Of a stretch of DNA of 40,244 nucleotides, positions 33,547 to 40,244 are shown in pieces. The notes under the pieces were generated by a model. It had not been told where the DNA came from and ran no database searches. It saw only the letters and a program-made list of their open reading frames with translations. Each line of letters opens with the position of its first letter. Position 1 is the stretch's first letter. The translations under genes were made by a program, and so were the position numbers. Origin of the DNA: an uncultured Acidobacteriota bacterium (GTDB lineage Bacteria > Acidobacteriota > Vicinamibacteria > Fen-336); assembly GCA_902826455.1 (NCBI GenBank), contig CADEEV010000003.1:195920-236163 (forward strand). The letters run 5' to 3'.

Positions 33547-34247
33547 ACGCGCCCCTCGAGGGTCTGGATCATCACGTCGAGCGGGCGCTCCGCGGCCTCT
33601 TCGAGCAGCGCGACGAGCGGCCCCATGTCGAGCCGGAAGGCGGCTTGCAGCGACGCGTCGAGGCGCGGCTTGTCGCCGCCGACGAGGATCGGGTGACGCG
33701 CGCCACCGCGCCGCATGCGATGGCTCACGGCGAGGCGGGCGACGCGGCCGTTGCCGTCGTCGAACGGCAGCATCTCGACGACGCGGGCCAGGATCAGCGC
33801 CCCGGCCTCCGCCGGCTTCAGCTCGAGGCCGCTGTCGCTGCCCAGCCACTGCTCGGCGATGGCGAGCCGGCCGGGCAGCGCCGCCGCGGGCGCCGGCGGC
33901 GGGCCGCCGGCACGCTCACGCTCCGCCGTTCGGAGGCCGGCCGTGGTGCCCAGGGCCGTCCGGTGCCACAGCAGCAAGGCCTCCGTGCTGAAGGGCCGGT
34001 CGAGGCCGACGGCCTGCGCGGCGGCTCGCAGCGCTGCGATCTCGGGCGCCGCCGTTTCGCCGCGGCGCGAGCGTCGGACGTCGTCCCAACTCACCGCGAC
34101 GCCCGCGAGCTCGAGGCTGCCGAGCAGCCACGCGTCCTCGACGGCCGCGACGAGCTCCGGGGCCTGCGGCGTGCGGTCGCCCAGCAGCGCCGCGAGGCGC
34201 CTCTCCTTGACCGCGAGGCTGGGGCTGAGGCGGAGCAGGCGGGTCAT
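33543..34247 (-). CDS. Fic-domain protein lacking the catalytic His
   Basis: A 234-residue Fic/DOC-fold protein. The core motif reads M-L160-P-F-D-D-G-N-G-R-V-A-R: everything from PF to the last Arg is intact, but the position of the catalytic His of HPFx(D/E)GNGR is Leu (codon CTG). The N-terminal helix has WLLGSLELAG, a rough match to the S-x-x-x-E-G type inhibitory motif. Without the His, normal AMPylation should be lost. It may bind nucleotide only, or use another chemistry. No antitoxin gene is adjacent. A TAGAAT (34262-34257) ends 9 nt before ATG 34247, with no Shine-Dalgarno sequence. Confidence 0.82.
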   Translation of the reverse strand: MTRLLRLSPSLAVKERRLAALLGDRTPQAPELVAAVEDAWLLGSLELAGVAVSWDDVRRSRRGETAAPEIAALRAAAQAVGLDRPFSTEALLLWHRTALGTTAGLRTAERERAGGPPPAPAAALPGRLAIAEQWLGSDSGLELKPAEAGALILARVVEMLPFDDGNGRVARLAVSHRMRRGGARHPILVGGDKPRLDASLQAAFRLDMGPLVALLEEAAERPLDVMIQTLEGRV

Positions 34248-34318
34248 GGCCGGCTCATTCTAAGGGCCCCGGGTTTGATACTAGAATGCCGGTGGGAGGG
34301 GGCTCCCGGGAGTCGCCG

Positions 34319-34753
34319 ATGATTTCGCGTTCCGTGGCCGTTGCCGTTCTCGCCGCCCTCGCCGGTGGGTCTGCCGTCGCCGCCGACGCGCCGAAGGGCA
34401 AGAAGCCCTCCCTCGCCTTGCGCGTCACGCCCCGCTTCTCGTTTTCACCCGTCAGCGTGCTCTTCACGGCGGAGCTCACGGGCGGCGACGACATCGAGGA
34501 CTTCTACTGCCCGGAAGTGATCTGGGAGTGGGACGACGGCGGGAAGAGCGTGCAGGAGGGCGACTGCGCGCCCTTCGAGGCGGGCAAGACCAAGATCGAG
34601 CGGCGCTTCACCGCGAACCACACCTACGACCGCGCCGCGCTCTACGTCGCGAAGGTGTCTCTTCGCCGCACGGAGAAGACGTTCGCGACCCAGACCGTCC
34701 AGGTCACGGTGCGGCCGGGCGCCGGCGACCGCACGGACGGCGACCCGAACTAG
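34319..34753 (+). CDS. Small secreted PKD-like domain protein
   Basis: 144 residues from ATG 34319, preceded by CGGGAG at 7 nt. The signal peptide is MISRSVAVAVLAALAGGSAVAA. A Lys-rich stretch (APKGKKP) leads to one beta-sandwich: LRVTPRFSFSPVSVLFTAEL, VIWEWDDGG, HTYDRAALYVAKVSL and TQTVQVTVRPG follow the PKD pattern, including W.WDDG and the HTYD turn. The two Cys (YCPE and GDCAPF) could form a disulfide. An upstream in-frame ATG at 34286 would add 11 residues ahead of the signal peptide and is less likely. Role unknown. The stop shares CTAG with the ADOP gene. Confidence 0.75.
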   Translation: MISRSVAVAVLAALAGGSAVAADAPKGKKPSLALRVTPRFSFSPVSVLFTAELTGGDDIEDFYCPEVIWEWDDGGKSVQEGDCAPFEAGKTKIERRFTANHTYDRAALYVAKVSLRRTEKTFATQTVQVTVRPGAGDRTDGDPN

Positions 34754-37152
34754 TCGCCGCGCAGCGCCTGCATCGGGTCGCAGCGTTCGGCCCGCCGTGC
34801 CGGCAGCCAGGCCGCGACGATCGACGCCGCGCACACTAGGGCGGCGACGCCCGCGTAGGCCCACGGATCGGCCGGGCTCACGTCGAACAGGAGGGACGAC
34901 AGGCCGCGCGCGAGCGCGATGGCCGCCAGGAGCCCGAGCACGGCTCCGACGAGCGTGAGGCGCAGTCCCTCGCCGAGGATCATCCGGCGGATGTCGACCG
35001 GCCGTGCGCCCAGGGCGAGGCGCAGGCCGACCTCGGTGCGCCGCCGGTTCACGGCGTGTGTCAGGACGCCGTAGAGCCCGAGGCCCGCGAGGCCGAGCGC
35101 CGTGGCGGCGAAGACCGCGATCAGCACGAGCACGAAGCGCTGCGCCACGAGGGAACGGCCGACCACGTCCTCCAGCGAGCGGATCTCGGCGACTGGCAGG
35201 CCGGGGTCGAGCGCGCCGAGCGCCGCGCGAGCGGGAACGGCGAGCGCCGCGATCGGGCCCCGGCTGCGGACGGCCAGGGTCATCGCGCCCGTCGGCGCCT
35301 GAGCGCTCCAGAAATAGAGCGTCGAGCGCGCCTCGGTATCGAGCGCGGTGAGCCTCACGTCGGCCACGACGCCGACGATCTCGGACACCTTCTCCTGGCC
35401 CAGCAGGCGCAGCCGCTGGCCGACGGCGCTGCGGCCCGGCCAGAAGCGCCGGGCCAGGCTCTCGTTGACGACGACGACCGGCGCCGACGTGGCGGTGTCG
35501 TGCTCCGAGAACACGCGGCCGTCGCGCACCGGGATGCCCAGGGCCTCGAAGGCCCGTCCCGCGACGATGCGCACGTCGGCCACGGGCTCCTGGCCCTTGG
35601 GCGGCGTGGGCTCGCCCTCGATTCCGATCGTGGTAGCCATTCCCATCTGATTGCCCAGGGGCGTGTAGCTGATGGCGCCGGCCGAGGCCGCGCCCGGAAG
35701 CCGACCCAGGCCGGCGATCGCGTCGTCGAAGAAGCGCACCTGGCTCGCGTCCTCGCGGTAGCGATCGCCCGACAGCGACATCTGCATCGTGAGCACGCCG
35801 CCGGGCGCGAAGCCAGGGTCGACCTGATTGAGCCGCCAGAAGCTCTTCGCGAGCAGGGCGCCTCCGACGAGCAGCACGAGCGCCAAGGCCACCTCGGTCA
35901 CGACCAGGCTCTGGCGCAGGGTCCGACGCTCGGAGCCCGAGCCGGAGCCGCCCTCCTTCAACGAGCGCGCGAGGGCGGGCCGGGCGAGATGGAGCGCCGG
36001 CACGAGCCCGAACAGGAGCACGCTGACGAGGGACAGGCCGAGGGTGAACGCGACCGCGGTGGCATCGAGCCGGATCGGCGCCAGCGACGCGAGCTCGGGC
36101 GGCACCAGGGCGAGCAGGCCCTCGAGGGCCCACGCGCCGAGGGCCAGGCCGCAGACGGCTCCGAGCGTCCCGAGCAGCGCCAGCTCCGGGAGGAACTGGG
36201 CCGCGAGGCGGGCGGGCCCCGCGCCGATCGAGGCGCGGATCGCGACCTCGCGCTCGCGTCCCACCGCGCGCGCCAGCAGCAGGTTGGCCACGTTGGCGCA
36301 GGCGATCAGCAGCACGAAGCCGACGGCGCCGGCCAGTGCCAGGAGCGCCGGGCGCAGAGCCTCGACGCGGTCGTCGTGGAGCGGCTTGACCGTCACGCTC
36401 CAGCCCGTGTCGCGGTCGGGGAACTCCTTCGCGAGGGTCGCGGCGATCGTGACCATCTGGGCTCGCGCGGCCTCGACCGTGACCCCCGGCTTGAGGCGTC
36501 CGATCCCGGCGAGCCAGCGGCCCCGCGAGCCCACGACGGTCTCGTCGGACACGGGCGCCCACAGCTCGCCGGGGATGGGCACGTTGAAGCTCGCCGGCAT
36601 CACGCCGACGATAGCGGTCGGCGTGTCGTTGAGCGACACGACGCGGCCCACGACGTTGGGGTCCGCCCCGAAGCGGCGCTTCCAGGAGCCGTCGCTGAGC
36701 ACGGCGACGTCCGGCGCTCCCCGTTTCGCGTCCTCGGGGCGCAACACGCGGCCAAGGGCTGCTTCGACGGCGAGGGTCCGGAAGAAAGAGCCGGTGACGA
36801 GCACGGCCGGCACGCGCTCCGGATCGCCGCTCCCGCCGGCCAGGTTGGCCGCCCACGGGTAGTAGGCACCGAGGCTCGAGAACACGTCGTTGCGGGCCGT
36901 CCACTCGGCGAGGTTCGCCCCGTTGATGACGTTGCGGTCGCGGCCGCGACCGACGTTGTGCTCCCAGATCGCGACCAGCCGGTCCGGCTCGGACACGGGT
37001 AGCGGCCGTACGAGGACGGCGTTCAACACGCTGAAGATCGCGCTGTTGACCCCGATGCCGATGGCCAGCGTGGCGATGGCCACGAGCGCGAACGTGGGGT
37101 TGCGCCGCAGCGTCCGCACCGCGTACCGAAGGTCCTGGCCGAGGCTGTTCAT
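34750..37152 (-). CDS. ADOP-type FtsX/MacB-like ABC permease
   Basis: An 800-residue duplicated permease of the ADOP (acidobacterial duplicated orphan permease) family. The N-terminus LGQDLRYAVRTLRRNPTFAL runs into TM1 (AIATLAIGIGVNSAIFSVLNAVLV) and a MacB_PCD periplasmic domain with VRPLPVSEPDRLV. Three helices near 275-430 follow, then a linker with LRQSLVVTEVALALVLLVGGALL and a second MacB_PCD/FtsX unit ending RRAERCDPMQALR. No ATPase partner is adjacent, which is usual for the family. It may export a peptide or lipid or act as an envelope mechanotransducer. A near-consensus sigma-54 site lies just upstream, and AGGAG precedes ATG 37152. Confidence 0.93.
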   Translation of the reverse strand: MNSLGQDLRYAVRTLRRNPTFALVAIATLAIGIGVNSAIFSVLNAVLVRPLPVSEPDRLVAIWEHNVGRGRDRNVINGANLAEWTARNDVFSSLGAYYPWAANLAGGSGDPERVPAVLVTGSFFRTLAVEAALGRVLRPEDAKRGAPDVAVLSDGSWKRRFGADPNVVGRVVSLNDTPTAIVGVMPASFNVPIPGELWAPVSDETVVGSRGRWLAGIGRLKPGVTVEAARAQMVTIAATLAKEFPDRDTGWSVTVKPLHDDRVEALRPALLALAGAVGFVLLIACANVANLLLARAVGREREVAIRASIGAGPARLAAQFLPELALLGTLGAVCGLALGAWALEGLLALVPPELASLAPIRLDATAVAFTLGLSLVSVLLFGLVPALHLARPALARSLKEGGSGSGSERRTLRQSLVVTEVALALVLLVGGALLAKSFWRLNQVDPGFAPGGVLTMQMSLSGDRYREDASQVRFFDDAIAGLGRLPGAASAGAISYTPLGNQMGMATTIGIEGEPTPPKGQEPVADVRIVAGRAFEALGIPVRDGRVFSEHDTATSAPVVVVNESLARRFWPGRSAVGQRLRLLGQEKVSEIVGVVADVRLTALDTEARSTLYFWSAQAPTGAMTLAVRSRGPIAALAVPARAALGALDPGLPVAEIRSLEDVVGRSLVAQRFVLVLIAVFAATALGLAGLGLYGVLTHAVNRRRTEVGLRLALGARPVDIRRMILGEGLRLTLVGAVLGLLAAIALARGLSSLLFDVSPADPWAYAGVAALVCAASIVAAWLPARRAERCDPMQALRGD

Positions 37153-37172
37153 GAGAGCTCCTGCGAGCCCAT

Positions 37173-37188
37173 GGCGAAGGCCGTGCCA
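37173..37188 (-). promoter_or_regulatory. Sigma-54 (-24/-12)-like promoter of the ADOP permease gene
   Basis: On the minus strand TGGCACGGCCTTCGCC: a full TGGCACG -24 block, correct spacing, and TCGC in place of TTGC at -12, keeping the essential GC (37175-37174). The start would be near 37162, so the leader just includes the AGGAG ribosome-binding site. It is the second such site in a window that also encodes a sigma-54 activator. Confidence 0.55.
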
Positions 37189-37283
37189 GGGGCCAGAGCC
37201 TGTCGACTGTGCGAGTTGCGCCGATGGCCACCGTCGCGGGCGTCCGATCCTGCTACGCCCTCTCCCATAGACGGACAGTGCCG

Positions 37284-39398
37284 CTAGGGGGCCACCTCGA
37301 AAGCGATCGACTGGTCGGCGGACGCGTCCTTCCTCGGCGCCAGAGTGTTGGTCACTTTGACCTGGAGCACGTAGTTGCCTGGCGTCAGCTGGCGCGGCAG
37401 TTCGAAAGTGCCGCCGGCCAGCACCCGATCGGGCGGCTGCCCGGCAAGGTCCACCGGCCGGGTCGTCCCGCTCACGACCTCGCGGCCGTCCTCGCTGAAG
37501 AGCCGCATCTGGCTCGAGAGCGGCGGCGACGCCGCGTCGGCGACGCGCGCGTTGTAGATGTTGAGCCCATAGGTGACGGGCTGGCCCGCGGCGAATGCGT
37601 AGGCGGCTTCCGCCACGGGGACCTCGGAAGGGTTCTCGGTCGCGAGACCGGGCGCCAGGAGGATCCCGGAGAGGGCAAGCCGCTTCTTGCCGAGGTCCGG
37701 GACCTTCACGAACTGGAACGCCGAGCCCAGCCGTCCCGACGCCTTGTCCCGCAGCGCGACACGCAGCTGGTACGAGCCGGGCTTCTTGACGGGGACGTCG
37801 ATGACGTATTGAACCCCGCGCTTTCGCGCACGCTCGTAGGCTTCCGCCGAGAGGCGTAGCTCCCCGGAACGATACAGCTGGTCGACGCCGCGCCCGTCCG
37901 CGTCGAAGGTCACGGCCAGCAGCTCCACGTCGGCCTTGTAGCTGCCGTCCTCGGCGCGAGCGAAGCTCAACGCCCCCGGATCGACGCTCATGAACGAGTG
38001 CAGCAGAAGGCCCCGGGCCGGGTCGTCGAAGAACAACGAGCTGACCCGGACCGCGATGTCGCTCGAGCCGAAGGGCGAGAGCAGGGCCGTGCGCAGGGCC
38101 ATGGCGCCCTGGGTGTGGACCAGGCGGGCATCGTCGTCGGCGACTCCGTAGAACCCGTCACGCGACCGGACCCTCAGTCCCTTCCGTCGCACCTCGACCT
38201 TGACGCGGTGGTAGACGGGCCGATTGCCGTTCATGAGGAAGCTGGCGGAGATGGGCACGTAGCCGACGAGGTAGTAGCCCTGCTGGTCCGCGATGACCTT
38301 GTCGATGTGCTCCGTCGGATCGTTGCTGCCGCGGTGCAGTGCGCCGCCTGTCGGCTCGGCGAGCCCCCGCAGACCCTCGAACTCCTCCTTGCGGTCCCGA
38401 CTCCCTGCCATCGTCTCCAGATGCGCCCGGAACTGATCCACGCTCCAGCCGTTGCCACGGTTGACGTTCGAGGGCCCGAGGAGGTTGTCGGCAGCGTTGA
38501 GAACGCCGGTCGAGATCCCGATCGGATCGATCGCGTACACGACGACACTCGCGCGGTTGGCGAGGTCGACCAGCCCGGGGATCGCCTGGCCCCAGGGCGT
38601 CAGCCGGTTGTCCGTGCCCCGATATCGGCTGGGATAGCCGCGCGAGAAGAACATCAGCGACTTGCGCCCCGGGATGTCCTTGAGACCCGTGAGCTGCGAC
38701 CGCAGCGCGTGGATCGACCCGTACATGAGGCTCTCCGCGTCGAGGGCCGCGTCGCCCACCGGGTTGTTCCGGGCCTTCCCGTCTGCCCCTGCGAGCAACG
38801 AGCCGGTATCGATGGTGGGAAACGGCAACGCGCCGGCCATCACGTTGAAGCGCACGTTTGCGGCAGCTTCGCCCAGGACGTGCTTGTCGGCCGTGAACTG
38901 CTGGAGCCGCCCGCTGCCACGGCCGGTCATGGCGATCGAAACGAGGTCGCCGGGCTGGACGTCGTGCTCGACGAACCTCGCGAGGCTCTCCCGGAGCGAG
39001 GTCATGGACCACATGTCCGTGTTGAGGTCGTCCACGAGGAGGACCATGGTGCGCCGGACCTTGTCGGCGCTCAGCGTTCTCGGAGGAAGCGCCTTCGCGA
39101 CCGCGACCGCGACCGGCAGACTGGCTGACGTGGACTGCACAGTCTCGGTCACAGGAGGGGCGAGCGGGACGTACGTGCAGTTCGTGATCTTCTGCCGGTG
39201 GCCGTCCTCGTAGATCGCGAAGTCGTCGGGGCCGAGGTCCGTGACGTAGCGGCCCTTCTTGTCCGTCACGATGGCGTCGACCTGGATCAGCTCGAGGCTG
39301 GTGCGAACGACCAGGGTCTCGCGTGGCGTCGGCGTCGGCGTCGGTACCGGCTCCTGCACCGAGGCGAGCACCATCAGGCTCGCAATGAGGGTTCGCAT
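37284..39398 (-). CDS. Secreted VWFA-related Acidobacterial domain protein
   Basis: A 704-residue protein with signal sequence MRTLIASLMVLASV, a short Pro-Thr repeat linker (PTPTPTP), then a beta domain (LELIQVDAIVTDKKGRYVTDL, FAIYEDGHRQKI) typical of the TIGR03436 'VWFA-related Acidobacterial domain'. The von Willebrand A fold follows (TMVLLVDDLNTDMWSM), in which the metal-site DxSxS is altered to DDLNT, as is common in this family. RKSLMFFSRGYPSRY and VVYAIDPIGIS complete it. The C-terminal 250 residues are beta-rich and hold a further Ig-like region. Function unknown; probably surface adhesion or a protein scaffold. AGGAGGGG precedes ATG 39398. It lies 131 bp upstream of the ADOP gene on the same strand. 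Confidence 0.92.
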   Translation of the reverse strand: MRTLIASLMVLASVQEPVPTPTPTPRETLVVRTSLELIQVDAIVTDKKGRYVTDLGPDDFAIYEDGHRQKITNCTYVPLAPPVTETVQSTSASLPVAVAVAKALPPRTLSADKVRRTMVLLVDDLNTDMWSMTSLRESLARFVEHDVQPGDLVSIAMTGRGSGRLQQFTADKHVLGEAAANVRFNVMAGALPFPTIDTGSLLAGADGKARNNPVGDAALDAESLMYGSIHALRSQLTGLKDIPGRKSLMFFSRGYPSRYRGTDNRLTPWGQAIPGLVDLANRASVVVYAIDPIGISTGVLNAADNLLGPSNVNRGNGWSVDQFRAHLETMAGSRDRKEEFEGLRGLAEPTGGALHRGSNDPTEHIDKVIADQQGYYLVGYVPISASFLMNGNRPVYHRVKVEVRRKGLRVRSRDGFYGVADDDARLVHTQGAMALRTALLSPFGSSDIAVRVSSLFFDDPARGLLLHSFMSVDPGALSFARAEDGSYKADVELLAVTFDADGRGVDQLYRSGELRLSAEAYERARKRGVQYVIDVPVKKPGSYQLRVALRDKASGRLGSAFQFVKVPDLGKKRLALSGILLAPGLATENPSEVPVAEAAYAFAAGQPVTYGLNIYNARVADAASPPLSSQMRLFSEDGREVVSGTTRPVDLAGQPPDRVLAGGTFELPRQLTPGNYVLQVKVTNTLAPRKDASADQSIAFEVAP

Positions 39399-39452
39399 GC
39401 TGCCCCTCCTAAGGCGAGATGGCCCCTCAGGTCTCGCCGCACCGGGATTCTC

Positions 39453-39471
39453 TTTTCGTATACCACGAAAA
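39453..39471. promoter_or_regulatory. Inverted repeat upstream of the VWFA-related gene
   Basis: TTTTCGT (39453-39459) and ACGAAAA (39465-39471) form a perfect 7-bp dyad with a 5-bp spacer, in the AT-richest part of the 107-bp gap before the gene. On the minus strand it contains TATACG, a possible -10, so the dyad may be an operator over the promoter. Confidence 0.45.
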
Positions 39472-39505
39472 CGAACCGGAACCCCGGAGGAATTCGACGG
39501 CGGGA

Positions 39506-40244
39506 CTAGCCGCCGCTCGACATGCTGTCGAGGAACTCCTTGTTCGACTTCGCCTTCGAGAGCCGCTCGATCAGCAGCTCCATGGCCTCGACCGACGACA
39601 GGGCCGACAGCACCTTTCGCAGGATCCAGGCGCGGTTGAGTTCGGCCTCGGGGACCAGCAGCTCTTCCTTGCGGGTGCCGCTGCGCAGGATGTCGATCGA
39701 CGGGAACACGCGCTTGTCGGTGAGCTTGCGGTCCAGCACGATCTCCGCGTTGCCCGTGCCCTTGAACTCCTCGAAGATGACGTCGTCCATGCGCGAGCCC
39801 GTCTCGACCAGGGCCGAGGCGATGATCGTGAGGGAGCCGCCTTCCTCGACGTTGCGGGCGGCGCCGAAGAAGCGCTTCGGCCGCTGCAGCGCGTTCGAGT
39901 CGACGCCGCCCGAGAGCACCTTGCCCGAGGGCGGGACGATCGTGTTGTAGGCGCGCGCCAGGCGCGTGATCGAGTCGAGCAGGATCACGACGTCCTTCTT
40001 GTGCTCGACCAGGCGCTTCGCCTTCTCGAGGACCATCTCGGCCACCTGCACGTGGCGGTCGGCGGGCTCGTCGAAGGTCGAGGACACGACCTCGCCGTGG
40101 ACCGAGCGCTGCATGTCCGTGACTTCTTCCGGGCGCTCGTCGATCAGCAGGACGATCAGCACGACCTCGGGATGGTTGGCGGTGATCGCGTTGGCGATCG
40201 CCTGCAGCAGCATGGTCTTGCCGGTGCGCGGCGCCGCGACGATC
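39506..40244 (-). CDS. rho: Transcription termination factor Rho (N-terminus off right edge)
   Basis: The C-terminal roughly 246 residues of the RNA-dependent ATPase/helicase that ends untranslated transcripts. The visible part begins in the P-loop ([13 protein letters not shown] at the edge). It continues with [20 protein letters not shown] (Walker-region DERPEEV), [36 protein letters not shown] (Walker B), [27 protein letters not shown] (Q-loop), [33 protein letters not shown] (R-loop) and the C-terminal FLDSMSSGG. The frame is open to the last base, so the start lies outside. No defect is seen. Confidence 0.97.
   Translation of the reverse strand, partial: IVAAPRTGKTMLLQAIANAITANHPEVVLIVLLIDERPEEVTDMQRSVHGEVVSSTFDEPADRHVQVAEMVLEKAKRLVEHKKDVVILLDSITRLARAYNTIVPPSGKVLSGGVDSNALQRPKRFFGAARNVEEGGSLTIIASALVETGSRMDDVIFEEFKGTGNAEIVLDRKLTDKRVFPSIDILRSGTRKEELLVPEAELNRAWILRKVLSALSSVEAMELLIERLSKAKSNKEFLDSMSSGG

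Noticed and set aside
37153-37283. A possible small gene between the ADOP and VWFA-related genes
   Set aside because: No frame with a start and ribosome-binding site fits. The gap is better explained by the sigma-54-like promoter.

Overview
The window is a GC-rich, gene-dense bacterial chromosome segment with no insertion sequence, CRISPR array, tRNA or rRNA gene that I can see. Lineage markers point to Acidobacteriota. These are an 800-residue FtsX/MacB-type permease of the ADOP class, a secreted 'VWFA-related Acidobacterial' protein, a PATAN/DUF4388 protein, an OPT-superfamily transporter, and a carboxypeptidase-regulatory-domain outer-membrane barrel. The class within the phylum is not resolved.

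Layout. 1-4925 (minus strand) is a central-carbon operon: cyclase-family hydrolase, 2-keto-3-deoxy-6-phosphogluconate aldolase, ADP-glucose pyrophosphorylase, enolase, and a partial GT-C-like membrane protein that seems to start at CTG. 5025-6843 is an outer-membrane barrel gene with its own promoter and intrinsic terminator. 6964-12673 holds a near-consensus sigma-54 promoter, a PDZ/7TM/GAF/PAS histidine kinase, its coupled NtrC-type activator, then a PATAN protein and a small exported protein. 12656-20109 (minus) is a surface-polysaccharide block: five glycosyltransferases in an A-B-B-B-A paralogue order, a coiled-coil protein, a UbiA-type polyprenyl-phosphate transferase and a STAS-domain antagonist. 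20212-25845 carries housekeeping genes (pta, zinc-ribbon protein, rpsU, rsmI, purD, purE) and a secreted multi-domain protein. 25899-28043 is an OPT transporter.

28044-28555 is the largest region without a conventional gene. On its minus strand I see what looks like a free-standing structured RNA gene of about 230 nt. It has a sigma-70 promoter, a hairpin terminator, a 5' end nearly fully complementary to the 3' tail of 16S rRNA, and a downstream segment that can pair with that 5' end. This is the best candidate for an undescribed element. On the plus strand the same region holds a promoter and a short upstream ORF for a class-II cyclic-nucleotide phosphodiesterase-like protein.

28556-40244 contains that hydrolase, ftsX and ftsE separated by a head-on uridine kinase gene, a zinc-type oxidoreductase coupled to a YheT-like hydrolase, a Fic-domain protein lacking the catalytic His, a PKD-like secreted protein, the ADOP permease (with a second sigma-54-like promoter), the VWFA-related protein, and the 3' part of rho.

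Recurrent themes. (1) 4-nt NTGA start/stop overlaps link most operon partners. (2) Convergent genes end within a few bases of each other, three pairs sharing their stop codons. (3) Several genes have a -10-like hexamer only 6-9 nt before the start codon and no Shine-Dalgarno sequence, suggesting leaderless mRNAs. Two divergent pairs share one symmetric 10-bp element, GAGTATAATC. (4) Two -24/-12 sites precede the two-component operon and the ADOP permease, suggesting a small sigma-54 regulon.
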